Program-made: the position numbers and the translations under genes
Notes under the pieces: generated by a model
Database searches by the model: none
Told to the model about the DNA's origin: nothing
The model's input: only the letters and a program-made list of their open reading frames with translations
Shown here: piece after piece, positions 35,099-47,594 of the stretch
Layout: every line of letters starts with the position of its first letter
Position numbering within the stretch: position 1 is the first letter of the stretch
Assembly: GCF_032854445.1 (NCBI RefSeq)
Contig: NC_088301.1
Coordinates: 31,153,830 to 31,217,829, forward strand
Reading direction: 5' to 3'
Length of the DNA stretch: 64,000 bases
DNA from: Liolophura sinensis
Taxonomy: Eukaryota > Mollusca > Polyplacophora > Chitonida > Chitonidae

Positions 35099-35106
35099 TC
35101 ACTAAC

Positions 35107-35233
35107 CTTCACTTGATGACTTCTCCCCTCCTACATAGCCAGCAATGGTGATGCCAAGTCCCTGAGAATCCTTAATAAGTTCCACATCGAACATTTCCAT
35201 ATCAGGGGAATCAGACTCAGTGTCCTCTGGTTG
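35107..35233 (-). CDS. MPDZ: MPDZ exon: start of PDZ3
   Basis: The exon has 42 codons plus one base. It opens with an acidic run (QQPEDTESDSPDMEMF) and then DVELIKDSQGLGITIAGYVG, which holds the GLGI carboxylate-binding loop of PDZ3. Human MPDZ reads 'QGLGITIAGYIGDKK' here. The acceptor is TTTCAG. The donor is the weaker G|GTTAGTGA, and it lies directly against the end of a small mobile element (34,930-35,098). The exon ends in phase 1. Confidence 0.92.
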
Positions 35234-35583
35234 CTGAAACGTGAATCGTGAAATGTGGAGTGTCAAATTTCTCATTAGTACACTGCCATCATACAAAATA
35301 GATTACATATTCCTACATCAACACATAAAGGATTATTTTTCTGCAACAAAATACTGCAGATCCATTTCAATCAAAACTTACTGTCTACTAAATAAGATAA
35401 GTTTCAAACTAAGCCTGATTAACATTATCTAGACCATTATCAAAACTTTACAAAATATACATGTGTTATAAACTATGCAATGAAATATTGTCATTATTTA
35501 ATAAACAGAACAAAATGTGACCTGAAGATCAGCAAAACCTATAACTATCTAAGTCTGATTGTGCTAGGATTGATCACATCAGT

Positions 35584-35870
35584 GATTTCAGTCATGGAAT
35601 TCATAGACTGTGTCAGCAATCGGGGATATCAATCATGGGTTTAGACATATTGTGAAAGCATTCACATCAGGGTTTGCAATCATGGGTTAGACAGATTGTG
35701 CAAATATTCACATCATGGATTTCAGTCATGGAATTCATAGATTGTGTCAGCAATCGGGGATATCAATTATGGGTTTAGACATACTGTGAAAGCATTCACA
35801 TCAGGGTTTGCAATCATGGATTAGACAGATTGTGCAAATATTCACATCATGGATTTCAGTCATGGGTTAA
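35584..35870. repeat. 134-bp tandem duplication, about 2.1 copies
   Basis: 'gatttcagtcatggaattca' starts at 35,584 and 35,718, with a third partial start near 35,852. The two full copies are nearly identical. Confidence 0.9.
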
Positions 35871-35879
35871 CATTGAGGA

Positions 35880-36480
35880 TCAGTCAAGGTTTAGTCGGAC
35901 TGTGTTAGCATTACATCAGGCATTGCAGCCATGCATTATAAGATCAATGTTAGGTCCTTCAATCAAGTTCTAGTCAGACCGTGTCAACATGAACATCAGC
36001 AATTATATCCTGGACTGTTCCAGGAGTGCTTACAGTCAAGATTCAGTCAGATTTTGTCAGCATTAATATCACGAATCTCAAAATATTGGTCATGCTGTGC
36101 CAGCATTAACATTAGGGATTTTGAGGTTCAGTCAGGCTGAGCCAACATTAACATCACGAATTCCAACGTTCAGTCATGCTGTGTCAGCATTAACATTACA
36201 AATGTGAAGGTTCAGTCATACTGTGCCACCATTAACATTAGGGGTTTTGAGGTTCTGTCCGGCTGTGACATATTAACATCGGGGTTTCGGGGTTCAGTCA
36301 GGCAGTGACCACATTAAAACTGGGGTTTCGAGGTTCAGTCAGACTGTGCCAGCATTAACATCAGGAAGATCAAGGTTCAGTCAGGCTATGCAAGCATTAA
36401 CATGGAGAACTTCTAGATTCAGACAGGCTGTGCCAGTATTAACATGAGGAATTTCTCTCATGGACTAGCCGGGCTGTGTC
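35880..36480. repeat. Degenerate tandem array, unit about 42 bp
   Basis: 'ggttcagtcaggctgtgcca' plus 'gcattaacatcagg' recurs about 14 times with many changes. It is related in motif to the 134-bp duplication beside it. Confidence 0.82.
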
Positions 36481-36535
36481 AGCATTTTTAGCCTATCATC
36501 AGGGCGTGCTCAGATTGAATCATGTTAGGACTTAC

Positions 36536-36868
36536 AGGGTAAACCTCCACTGCACCGAGAAACCCTGGAAGTATTGGTGGGTTAGATCGTAGACTCTTCA
36601 TCTGTTCTTCTGTAAGCCCTGAGAGATCAATATTCTCTTGGCTGTCTGAACCAAACAGATTCTGTAACTGTTCATCCAGCTGGTTGGTGGGAATGATAGG
36701 GGCATGGGCGACAGGATTAGGGGCTGGTTCCATGACAGCACGGGCCACAACCAGGCGCACATGACTGCCAGATTGTCGCAGGACGGACGCTACCTGCTCG
36801 GAGCTCATACCTCGCACGTTCACATCCCCGATTTGGAGAATGTGATCACCACTTCGCAGCCTGCCATC
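36536..36868 (-). CDS. MPDZ: MPDZ exon: second half of PDZ2 and PDZ2-PDZ3 linker
   Basis: This phase 0 exon of 111 codons is preceded by an acceptor ending TACAG and followed by donor CCT|GTAAGT. It starts [20 protein letters not shown] and continues [14 protein letters not shown], the alpha-B helix that lines the ligand groove, and ends the domain at VRLVVARA. The rest is a linker that includes an acidic, probably helical segment, [19 protein letters not shown] in approximate form, followed by a Pro-rich tail. Human MPDZ has '[15 protein letters not shown]' at the matching helix. Confidence 0.95.
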
Positions 36869-37359
36869 CTGTACAAACATACAAAGTTGATTTACCCACC
36901 GTTCACTCGATACGAGTTTAACTTCATGTATACTTTAGAACATTTCATAATGTTGAGTCAGGTTACTTACACCAAATAATAACTAACTCACAATTTGATA
37001 GACTCAGACAGTAATTAACGCTTGTACAAGTATACATTTAAACATTCACATATGCTTACACTATCAAACAGAAAATTATCCTTTTTGCAAATTTCTAATA
37101 ACTGAAAGGCCAAATTTTACTTTTTTCTACACCTGACAATAGAATATGTTTTTATACCAAACAATTTTTTGGGATTCCATGCATTTATAAATGCCAACTG
37201 TGACTTGATTGGGTGTTTGACTGTCTTTTTTGACATTTACAAATGTGAAGACACTGTGACCATTCTACCACATAGTGACAATGCTGTGACCTGACACAAT
37301 TAACTTTATGCAGCCATGACTAATGTTAAAAGCAGAAGTTGAAGCCGTGTAATACTCAC
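36869..37359 (-). other. Intron inside PDZ2, nothing recognised
   Basis: 491 AT-rich bases with no signal I can name. Confidence 0.85.
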
Positions 37360-37494
37360 ATTATCGGCAACCCCTCCAGGAAGAATGGTTTTGACCACAA
37401 CACCAGTACTCCTTCCTCCGATGATACCAAAGCCCAACCCACTGCCATCATTTATAACATCTATTACTTCAATCTGGGTCCAGTCTGTGTTTAA
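37360..37494 (-). CDS. MPDZ: MPDZ exon: first half of PDZ2
   Basis: This phase 0 exon has 45 codons. It starts [19 protein letters not shown] and continues through the carboxylate-binding loop GLGFGIIGG, then the second strands to [14 protein letters not shown]. The GLGF motif is intact. The acceptor is TTTTACAG and the donor is AAT|GTGAGT. Human MPDZ PDZ2 reads '[26 protein letters not shown]' over this region, so conservation is very high. The next exon begins exactly at DGRL, the same split point as in PDZ1. Confidence 0.95.
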
Positions 37495-38798
37495 CTGTAA
37501 AATCAAATTAGATATATATTATTAAATATCTTAAAAAAATTTTACACATGGCACAGATAAAGTAGAAAATTAGTTACATTTAAGTATATACATGAGTACA
37601 TGAACATATATGACATATGAATACTGTAAATCAAAAGGGTTAAATCTGAGTGAAATCTGAAAATTCATACTATACACAAACATGTCCCACAAACACACTA
37701 TATAATCAATGTTAATATACTAGATAAAACATATACATATGCATCTGCTATAACAATTAAATCATAGGCATATAATGTCAATTAAAGCATTAATTACATT
37801 ATGCCAACAGGATAAAGAAGAAAATCAAACATCCTGTTAACAAATCTGTTATAGATTAAACAACCATCAGAGAGTCAATTCACACGTCACACAGACCTCT
37901 TAGATCAATCGTTATAGCAAATTCATTACACTACAGCTAGGTCAAAACCGATGAAAGTCAAAATATCTATACCAAGCAGTATGCATTAATATATCAAACA
38001 TAAAAGAATATTTATACGATGAATAGATGCATGTAGAAATACTATTTTATACAAAAACATGTGTATATATAAAATTCAAAATCATGTTAAGTTTATAATT
38101 CTGAGATTCAATTTTTCAATACAACTGTGATATACTTCTGATGCATCTGAAGCACTAACAGGCTTTTTAGATGGAGTATTTACAATGCAATGTTAACACT
38201 TTGATGCTTACGACCTTTGTGGTCCATATTTAATATAAAGTCATCACGTATATTTCCCCTTCGCGCAATACACAAAGTACATGTGCAATGTAAGCAATAT
38301 TCAAGCTTTGTGTCCATGTCTGTGGTATCGTATGAAAGAATTACATGTATTTCATATCAATGATTGACATGAACATGTGCATGTATGTGAAGGAACAAGA
38401 CATTGCACGTATAGTTCACACAGCAGCAATTCCGTATAGTCAATCCACATGTCCAAGAACATATATTAGACACCACAGTTCAGTATAGTCAGTCCACATG
38501 TCCAAGAACATATACTAGACACCACAGTTCAGTATAGTCAATCCACATGTCCAAGAATATATATTAGACACCACAGTTCAGTTCAGGTACATCGATCCAT
38601 CCATTCAATGAGGACAACATGAGGTCAAAATTTAACACAAACACATCATCATGGCCAAAGTCAGAAGTTAATATTGGTCACTGATCATCACCACCAGTAG
38701 CTTAATTTCCAATGCACTGAAGAAAAACCTGAAACAAATAGTAAGATTTAGAGGAAGTGCTCTGCTGACCACAAATGTGATCAACAAGAACTTCCTAC
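37495..38798 (-). other. Intron between the extra exon and PDZ2
   Basis: Mostly AT-rich unique-looking DNA, with a short three-copy 49-bp tandem repeat near 38,429-38,580. Confidence 0.8.
38429..38580. repeat. 49-bp tandem repeat, three copies
   Basis: 'ccacatgtccaagaa' at 38,445, 38,494 and 38,543, followed each time by 'agacaccacagttcagt'. Confidence 0.9.
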
Positions 38799-39053
38799 CG
38801 GCTCAGCCTTGCATATAGGTGGTGTCTTTACAGGTTTACTGTAGGCGTGCGCCCGAAGGGAGGGCTCCGAGGAGGCCAGCGACACCAAGTCAGGGCTGCC
38901 GAACGGGTTGTGACGGGCACGGAAAAAATACATGGCCGCCACGAGAGCTCCACAAAAGGCATCATAGTAGGACCTGCTCAAGGTATCCATCTCCAAACAC
39001 GTCGCCAATGCACTATCCAGGTCTACTGACATTAATGCTTCTTTGAACACGTT
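38799..39053 (-). CDS. MPDZ: Probable extra in-frame exon between PDZ1 and PDZ2 (85 codons)
   Basis: An open stretch of 255 bases is bounded by a good acceptor (TTTGTCACTTCTAG) and donor (GCCG|GTAGGA). Both boundaries are phase 0, matching the exons on either side, so the protein stays in frame whether or not this exon is used. It encodes about 45 residues of probable helix (FKEALMSVDLDSALATCLE, then a Tyr/Phe-rich hydrophobic stretch SYYDAFCGALVAAMYFF followed by basic RARH) and then a Ser/Pro-rich tail. It is richer in GC and CpG than its surroundings. I recognise no domain, and the human MPDZ linker has nothing similar. It could instead be an alternative first exon using the internal ATG of MSVDLD, or a chance ORF. 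The phase match favours a real, possibly alternatively spliced exon. Confidence 0.62.
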
Positions 39054-42000
39054 CTAGAAGTGACAAAGTACATGTGGTTGATACTTCAGGTTATAACTGC
39101 ACATTCACTGATTCATTCCTTCCAGTCAAATGTTACTTGCACTTTTGGCCCAGTGTTATAGCCCATAACGTGTATGCAAATTCATATATTATCAATAGGT
39201 TATGACAAACACGAGTTTACATCCCAACAAATCCATGAGATCGGAGCACAAGCTATTGCAAGTTTGGCCTAATTTTGGTGCTGTAATTTTCTGCAAGGGC
39301 AAATGGTATTCAAGAAAAATCAATGGCAGCCTGCTCTGCCTGTCATGCTATTACAGCGAGTTCCATCGTCTACACTTGCCTGGCTTCGCCATATATTACT
39401 AGCCACATAATCCAAAGCTGACTGATCCTTGAGCATTTCAACACAAACTCACCAAACTGTTCAATTCTGCTATTTGTTCTTTTGTAATTAAATTCCACAA
39501 TGCCAATCCATTCCAAGGAGACCTCTCAGCTTTATGTGCCGCTACAAGGCGATTCCTCATGATAGCAGATCAAAGCAGAACAAGGAATCATGATGCATGA
39601 CCGTCCCAAAATGGCAGCCCTACAACACAGTTTGAAGTCAACAGCAGCCACACATCTCCTTGTTTGATCACTGATAGGAATCACAACAACTGTCAATCTG
39701 AGTCAGCTCCAACACATTTCCTTGAACTGGTCTTGAGGAAAACTACGAGCAGGAGAAGCTTCCATTATCAGATGCCTGTACCCAGAACACGCTCTCGTGC
39801 CAAGCCACATGTACGTTCACTATGTTCATATTACCAACAAGAGGCTATTCCTTAACCAATATGTAAAGGCTGCTAATAAACTGTAAATGTATTTCTCCTG
39901 AAGACATAGAACAAGTCCTGCAGATAAAACCTTCATTCCTGGGCTAGGTTTACGGTCCACATGAGCAAACTAGCACATCCACTGTGCCAGCTTTCATTCA
40001 ATCGAAGACGTATAAATTAGGGTGAGCAGTTGAGCCAGGGAAAAGCCAGTAACAGCCAATGGCTGACAGGTGCCTCACACAGCATCAGTAGCACCAATCA
40101 CTGAGACATGTGTAATGGGGGAATGACAGAGTTCCTGGGTTTTACTGGCTCAGCCAAATCTCTTCTCCGGTTCACATACATGTACCATTGGTAAAAAGCT
40201 CACAGTATTATGAAGTCTTGGACAGCAGAAATAAGGACGAGTTAGGGGAAACAACCCATTAAATTATGCATTATTTTACAAAGCGTACCCGGCCACGTGG
40301 GCTATGCAAAATTGCAAAAACATGGTGTATGGCAAACAAATGCCCATAGGATATTGCCCTGGGCAAAAAAACAAAAATACGGAATTAACATCTACAGACA
40401 TACATGAATGTAATTTTTTAAAAAAGCATCAGTCTGTTTAAATGATGTGAATTTAATATATTCTGTTACACTCAACAATTTGACATCAATATGACTGCTT
40501 ACACACCCATACTTTACATTATCTTCACATAATTTGGAAATAAAGAATTATCAAAACAAGAATGGGGCATAATATTAAATGTGGATACCAATATCATTTC
40601 ACTGAAAACGTTTCATGTAAATTCTGTTTAGAAAACAAAAATCTCCAGAAGGCAGCCAAACAGATCCTTGTTAACAAAAACAAGAAGTTATGGTAAGAAA
40701 GAATAACACATGAATCTAATAACTTTCGCAATCAAGACTCTGTAGAATATGATCATTATAGTCAACAGAATATTTTTCAAATAAACAAATAAAATTTCTT
40801 GCATTTTCCTTAGGAGATCTGTTCTTTTGTCATCCAATTCATTTCGTGCCTATGAATATCTGATCTGGGTAAACACTCATACGTGAATAAATCAGAAAGC
40901 AGATTGATCTTTAATCTTCAATCACCAGTGCACAGCTGCAAATGTTCAGTCATGCACAACTGAGTTATATAAAAAAAAAACAATTCTTGATCCCCATACC
41001 ACTGACCTTTAATAACCTCCAATCAGTGGAAGGTTTTGTCACCTCTCCAGGGGTTATAGACGTTGACATTAACTACCGTTACACAGTAGTTAAGAGATTC
41101 AAAATACTAAATACAAAGTTTAAAAAACTCAAAAGTATGATATAAGATCGAGAAAAACTGAATACATTTCACTAAAACTCAATTCTGAAAAACACACTTC
41201 TTGTGAAATATGTGGAGTGCGGGACATCATTAATAATTTTGTCTGACAGTGTTGTTTTGACTACGTGTTCCCACCACGCACTCCATCCAGTATGACCATA
41301 GGGACATAGAAATTAATATTACTTTGTCTAATTTAAATTTTATGGGGCCAAATTTAAAATATTATATGTTTGATATTAAGTGACTGACTCTTTACTGTTT
41401 ACTTGTTAGTATTATGGTAAAGATCTAAGAATATTTATTTTGAGAATTGCCAAATACTGGGCGACATAATTTAGTACTGGATTCTGATCAATGGTAAGGA
41501 AGTTTAATTGTGATCAATCATTTGAACAGGGTTCTACTATTGATCTTCCCTTCTACAAAAAAATAAAAATAAAAAAAGATCCCCCTACCCTCTTTTGTTA
41601 TAAAGGGCTTGTAACATCAAGCAAACAATATTTTAATTTTGGCCTTGGGTAGTTAGATATTTTAAAAAAAGTCAATATGGCACTATTACAAAACGACCTT
41701 GAAAAAAACTCAACATTTCTAATAAGGTAGTTAACATTTTGACGTCTAGGAACCCCCTGCTCTCTGCTGTTTGAAAATATCAGCATTATATACATGTATA
41801 TCAACAACATCCCTGTGCTCCTTTCTTACACAATTTTGCAAGCAAATAGTATGTGAAAGATCAAGAGATATCAAAGACAGGATACATATACATGTTGTAG
41901 ACGGTGCTTGATATTCTGTTGTGACAGCTTAGCCACACATATTTGTGACTCAGCTAAACGATATATATTTGTGGCTCAGCCTAGCCACACAATACCCTAT

Positions 42001-43329
42001 TTCTTCTAATTTTTGTAACTGTACAAAAATATACAATACATGTGGAATTGTACAATATATTGTGGAATATCGAGTTTCTTTTTTCTCACATGGTTAGACC
42101 ATCCAATGAACAATTTACTCATGTCTTTACTGTTCCAAAAGGCTGGTAAAGAAATGTAATATTCTTCTTCTAACACTACTAATATCTGTCCCAAAAATTT
42201 GAAGAATTACGGTATATTTGACTCAGCTTATCTAATGTTGCACAGGCATGCCCAGCAGTACTAAGCCACACTGACCAGTGCCATTAAAAGAAAGTGCCTA
42301 TAAAAATCTATGCCAACTGGTTGCAGAATATTAGGTTTTAAATGATGTAATTATTTTATTCTGACCTGCTTAAACTGGTCCCTATCAACACACAGAAATT
42401 TAAGAAATGGTTAAAAAAAAAACATGGCCAACTCTACGCCAAAATGTAGACAAAAGTATGCTCGCCCTAAACTTCGTCAGGTTCATCACCATACATTTTC
42501 TGCTTCTATTTCTGCCGTCACATGAGCTGAGGTTTATGGCTGAAAATGTCATAAACAAATGTGCAACATGCATGGTAGGGCATTGTTAAATCTGGTGTCA
42601 GAAGCAGTGTTGGATGTTACATTCTAAATCTGAGTGTGCACCCATATATGTTTAGACACATATATGTACATTTTTAAATCCACTTGTATATATATATGTT
42701 CAAAAAACAAGACATAACTTCTTGGACATCTGATTAGGGAAACAGCTTGAAAACAGAATTTGAGTTGAAATTTTGGCAACCTTAAGTTCATACATGTGCA
42801 TTTGGGTAGATCATATTAGATACATGTATATATGTCATATCTATACAAGGCTAAAATGCAGTAATGAGGTACATTTATAGGCTATGTTAACAATTGAAAG
42901 CCTCTCAACCATGCCCCATCTGAATGTAGATTTCTATAACACAAAAAAAAAAGAAAATATGCATGTTTATGTCAAAACAGTAGGAAATATTATTGTAACA
43001 ACACGTGTTCAAAATTTTCAAATGCACACGTTTATGTTAAATTTGTATTAAAATGCAACAGGCTAGTTGTCTGAGAGAGTTGTCTCCCCATAGCCTCAAG
43101 TTCTTAAGCCTGTTTACCTTTCACTTTATGAACAGAAAAGTGGGTCAGCTCTCCAAGCACACAGGTGTCTGAATGTTGCATATTACTGACAAGAAGTTAT
43201 ACTATTATACCATAATGTCTTAATTTTTCTTTGCTCAAGGTTACCCATCAGGGTGTACACATTTTCTGTGGTAACCTAAATATCTTGGTGGCCAAAATAA
43301 ACTTACGTATGGCAATCTGGAATGGGTTA

Positions 43330-43515
43330 AGTTACTAGCATTTTTCTTGATCCTGATCAATTCATCCACTTTTAAGGAAATTTAAAGGTTTTTTTTGTGA
43401 AGTTTTATTAATGCCTTATTAAAATACTTCAAAACGGCATCAAAAGTATCATTTTAACGAAACTGTGCTTCTGAAAGCCCATTTTTAATATAACTAAACT
43501 TAAGGTGAAATGAAG
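43330..43515. repeat. Dispersed repeat, inverted copy at 56,438-56,575
   Basis: Read in reverse it matches 56,438-56,575 along its length (tttcagaagcaca, ttaaaatga, gatcaggatcaag versus aatcagaatcaag). Type unknown. Confidence 0.5.
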
Positions 43516-44749
43516 TACATGGTTAGCTGTTCAGGCATTCTACTCTTCAGTCACAAGCTTGCGTTGTATATTTTAGAGATGTAGTCTGAGAAAAGCCTCC
43601 AGTCTACATATACACATACACCTTTAACAATTCTGTATTAACACCCAGAAAACACATTTACCATGCAAAATAGAATATGACTGCACAAATTTGCATACAT
43701 GCATTTAACAATTCAGTATTTCTCACAGTATAGACATACAGTATGAAATGCAGTTATTTCACCACATGGATTTATGAGCAATACATATATTTATAAGATT
43801 TCATCACAATATATCCAGTTGGTCTACTTGTATTATTTTCCATTCTATAAGCATACACGGCATACATCATATATCATCATATATGGAGTTGAGACTTGAA
43901 AAAAATGGTCAACATATGTGTACCGCTAAGTGGTTATTGATCAAATCAATTGAAACAGCAGATCAATAATGGTGAATAACATTTTCAAAGTAACTACATG
44001 TACAAGTACTTTCACTTGGGTACACATAATGTGTACAGTTCATGTTACACATATAAATCAGGACCTGGGCCCAGTTGTTAAAAAGTGTACATGTTTTAGC
44101 AGTAAGGCCACACCAATTTAAATTGTTGTTTTTTACTTAAGTATCTCACTTATTTGATTGATGTTTCACCATAAGAAAGAGAGATATAGTGATCAGCTTG
44201 ATACATCGTCATGTAGGATGTGGTGATAACTTAGTTGATGTTCGAGGTATCCATGAAGACTCCAAATACAGAGAGCTTATTTTCATGTATTATCAAGGTC
44301 AACTATGAAGACATTTCATGTTTAAATGAAGATGACAAACCTATTCTGAGAATCCATGTTATGAAAGGTAAGACAGCAGTCACCTCTGATTCTTGGTGTC
44401 AAAGTAAAACTATGTCTGTGGCCCTACCCCAAACAAGTGGGGTCACTTATCTACTTTTGTTGTCACCCTTTGAATAAATACATGCATTTCACAAAAGGGT
44501 TTGTAATTTGAACACTGTCTGATCTCTACATCATGTAAGTTTATTTATCTATGACCTAAGTTCACTTAAATTGGATAGTTGCCAATAAATGGCTGATGCC
44601 ATTCAAAAAAGCAATCCAATCAAAAAGCAAGGCTTACTACTCAGAGGTGTATAACTTGTCTGGCTAAAAGCTGTAACAGCTTATATGGCTTAATAAGCCT
44701 TGAAGTTTTAAGAAATTATGGGTAATAAGAAACTGTCATAGAATTTAGT

Positions 44750-45795
44750 GAAGTTACAGCAGTCACTGCACGTGGCAATGTCAACAACAAAGTCATGGTA
44801 TTTAGTGAAACTCATACAGCAGTCACTGCATGTGAGTATGTCAACAACAAAGTCATGGTATTTAGTGATACTCATACAGCAGTCACTGCATGTGGGTATG
44901 TCAACAACGAAGTCATGGTATTTAGTGATACTCATACAGCAGCCACTGCATGTGAGTATGTCAACAACAAAGTCATGGTATTTAGTGATACTCATACAGC
45001 AGTCACTGCATGTGAGTATGTCAACAAAAAAGTCATGGTATTTAGTGATACTCATACAGCAGTCACTGCATGTGGGTATGTCAACAACAAAGTCATGGTA
45101 TTTAGTGATACTCATACAGCAGTCACTGCATGTGGGTATGTCAACAACAAAGTCATGGTATTTAGTGAAACTCATACAGCAGCCACTGCATGTGGCAATG
45201 TCAACAACAAAGTCATGGTATTTAGTGATACTCATACAGCAGCCACTGCATGTGGCAATGTCAACAACGAAGTCATGGTATTTAGTGATACTCATACAGC
45301 AGCCACTGCATGTGGCAATGTCAACAACAAAGTCATGGTATTTAGTGATACTCATACAGCAGTCACTGCATGTGGGTATGTCAACAACGAAGTCAGTGTA
45401 TTTAGTGATACTCATACAGCAGCCACTACATGTGGCAATGTCAACAACTAAATCATGGTATTTAGTGATACTCATACAGCAGTCACTGCATGTGAGTATG
45501 TCAACAGCAAAGTCATGGTATTTAGTGATACTCATACAGCAGCCACTGCATGTGGCAATGTCAACAACGAAGTCATGGTATTTAGTGATACTCATACAGC
45601 AGTCACTGCATGTGGGTATGTCAACAACGAAGTCATGGTATTTAGTGATACTCATACAGCAGCCACTACATGTGGCAATGTCAACAACTAAATCATGGTA
45701 TTTAGTGATACTCATACAGCAGTCACTGCATGTGAGTATGTCAACAGCAAAGTCATGGTATTTAGTGATATTCATACAGTAGCCACTACATGTAA
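44750..45795. repeat. 60-bp tandem array, about 17 copies
   Basis: The unit is exactly 60 bases (for example from 44,821: agtcactgcatgtgagtatg, then tcaacaacaaagtcatggta, then tttagtgatactcatacagc). Variation is limited to a few sites (agt/agc, gagtatg/gggtatg/ggcaatg, aacaaa/aacgaa). Two 120-bp blocks at 45,421-45,540 and 45,661-45,780 are almost identical, suggesting a 240-bp higher-order step. Since 60 is divisible by three, stop-free frames of 355 (minus) and 344 (plus) codons appear. I read these as by-products. Confidence 0.95.
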
Positions 45796-46256
45796 ATCAC
45801 TTTCAACATTTCAAGAGTATTAGTAATTAAGTTACAATGCTGAAAAAAAATAAAGGATATGACAATACTCACAGCACAGTTCACAGATACAGAAACTAAC
45901 GATGACAGCAGATAAATACCTACTTTACACATACATGTAGCTTACGTAAGAACACTGTACATCCCGCCTTCAAGGTATTTCAAGCAGCCTAATCCACATG
46001 TACATGTATTATGCAAGAGGAAGGATGATTTGTTAGCCACCAACGATATCCCCAGAGCAGATCAAGAGACGCCAGTGAAGACCACCGACATGATTGGCAA
46101 ACACAGACATACATGTAAATGCATATGGCAAAGTATAACCACATGTACACAGTCTGATCAACTCCACCATTATTATAATGACTGGGTTTTGTGAATCATG
46201 CACACAGTGTACAACATTAATCCACTGGCCCTTCCCTACACATACACATATACCTA

Positions 46257-46444
46257 AACCTTCTCATTTTTAGGACAGATATTGCTAGTGCTGAAAGCAA
46301 ATAATTACATTTCTCTCCCAGTTTTTTTTTTCAAGATATGAATATGTTGTGAAAAAAAAAGACACCAAATATTCATGCTACATTTACATGCATATGGCTA
46401 AAAAGAGCAGAGCAGGTGCCCCAAACATCCTAAGAATTAGGGTA
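46257..46444. mobile_element. MITE-like element (family B)
   Basis: Second copy of the element at 9,377-9,592, with ends 'cctaaaccttctca' and 'cctaagaattagggta'. Confidence 0.65.
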
Positions 46445-47594
46445 CATCTATAAACATGATCATCCATGAACAGTGTATGTGACGGTAAGCCATGGAAACC
46501 CACTTTACTGGGCTAGAACACCGTAGGGTTGGTGTACTGACAACATAGGCACTGCTCCGTTAGCTACAGGGACAAATTCTCAGAATAAGTAAGTTGTTGA
46601 CATAAGAATAAGACACATGTCAGAATAAGTCACTAGTTCCTGGAACTCTTCGATTTCTCACTTAACACACATGTACAGATCCAACACTGAATCAATTGCT
46701 GAGTGGTCATCTGTCTGGGGCAGTAGATATGTATACCATAATTAACAAGCATTCAGAGAATATGGGTAGCTCGCTTAATTGAACACTTTGTAAAATTGCA
46801 TAATAAGTCGTGTGATACGTTCAAATATTGACCTCTAAACCAAAAAAAGTAGAATGATTGACACTGTTGTCATGTCACAGATATTATCCTCTAATGTATA
46901 GTGCTAAGATCTGGCCATTAAATCAACAAGAAAGACCAAAATAATTATACTGTCATGACTATGACTGTTGTATGTAAGGATTGCAGAGCAGTGACTTCAT
47001 ATGTTATGGAGATGTAAATTATTGTAGTGGAAGAAGACACTGTGGGGAGTTAGTGCACAACTTTACCACAGAGGTTTTTTTTTTTATGACTGGCTATCTG
47101 TGTACTATGGGTGGCCACTGCAACCCTATGATTGGCCAGAAACTTTAACCATACTGGACACCAACACAGACATCATATGATCCCCCTCTCACAACTTCAT
47201 AAGGCAAGCTAATAATAAGTGGGCATGTGTCAAAAAATCTGTCCTTACAATGCTGATTCCAAGATGATAATCATAAGGCACATTTCCAAACAGTTTCAAA
47301 CAGCAGTTTCCAAAGGAACACATTTACGCAGGAAATAATATATAAATAGCAAAATACAACTGGTTACATTTAAGAGTGAAGCTGTCATCAATTTTCGATG
47401 ACGCAGACACGACAGTCAATATTCTAGTCATCACATCCAATTCAAATTTAAAGTTGCAATCTGTGGATAATTTCCCAGGTCAAATACAAATATATATCAG
47501 TATATCAAATGCACTTTGATTGCAACTGTTCAAGAACACAAACTGATGTAAGTTCATAAACATGGATGCTAATATAGCCTACAGCTCCATGTTA

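Larger units (their letters stand above)
34165..35106 (-). other. Intron inside PDZ3 with two element fragments
   Basis: A fragment at 34,566-34,608 matches the left end of the element at 16,238-16,390. The 5' end of the intron, from the donor down to about 34,930, is an inverted-repeat element. Confidence 0.8.
35234..36535 (-). other. Intron with two adjoining tandem repeats
   Basis: A 134-bp duplication (35,584-35,870) runs into a degenerate array of about 42 bp (35,880-36,480), which ends only some 50 bases from the exon at 36,536. Confidence 0.82.

Noticed and set aside
38819-39046. Plus-strand ORF opposite the extra exon
   Set aside because: It is Arg/Pro-rich with no domain, and the opposite strand has splice sites and phases that fit the gene.
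44708-45775. A 355-codon minus-strand ORF with Cys-rich 20-residue repeats as a separate gene
   Set aside because: It is wholly inside a 60-bp tandem array whose period is divisible by three. Equally long frames exist on the plus strand, and there is no splice or domain evidence. Kept only as a finding.
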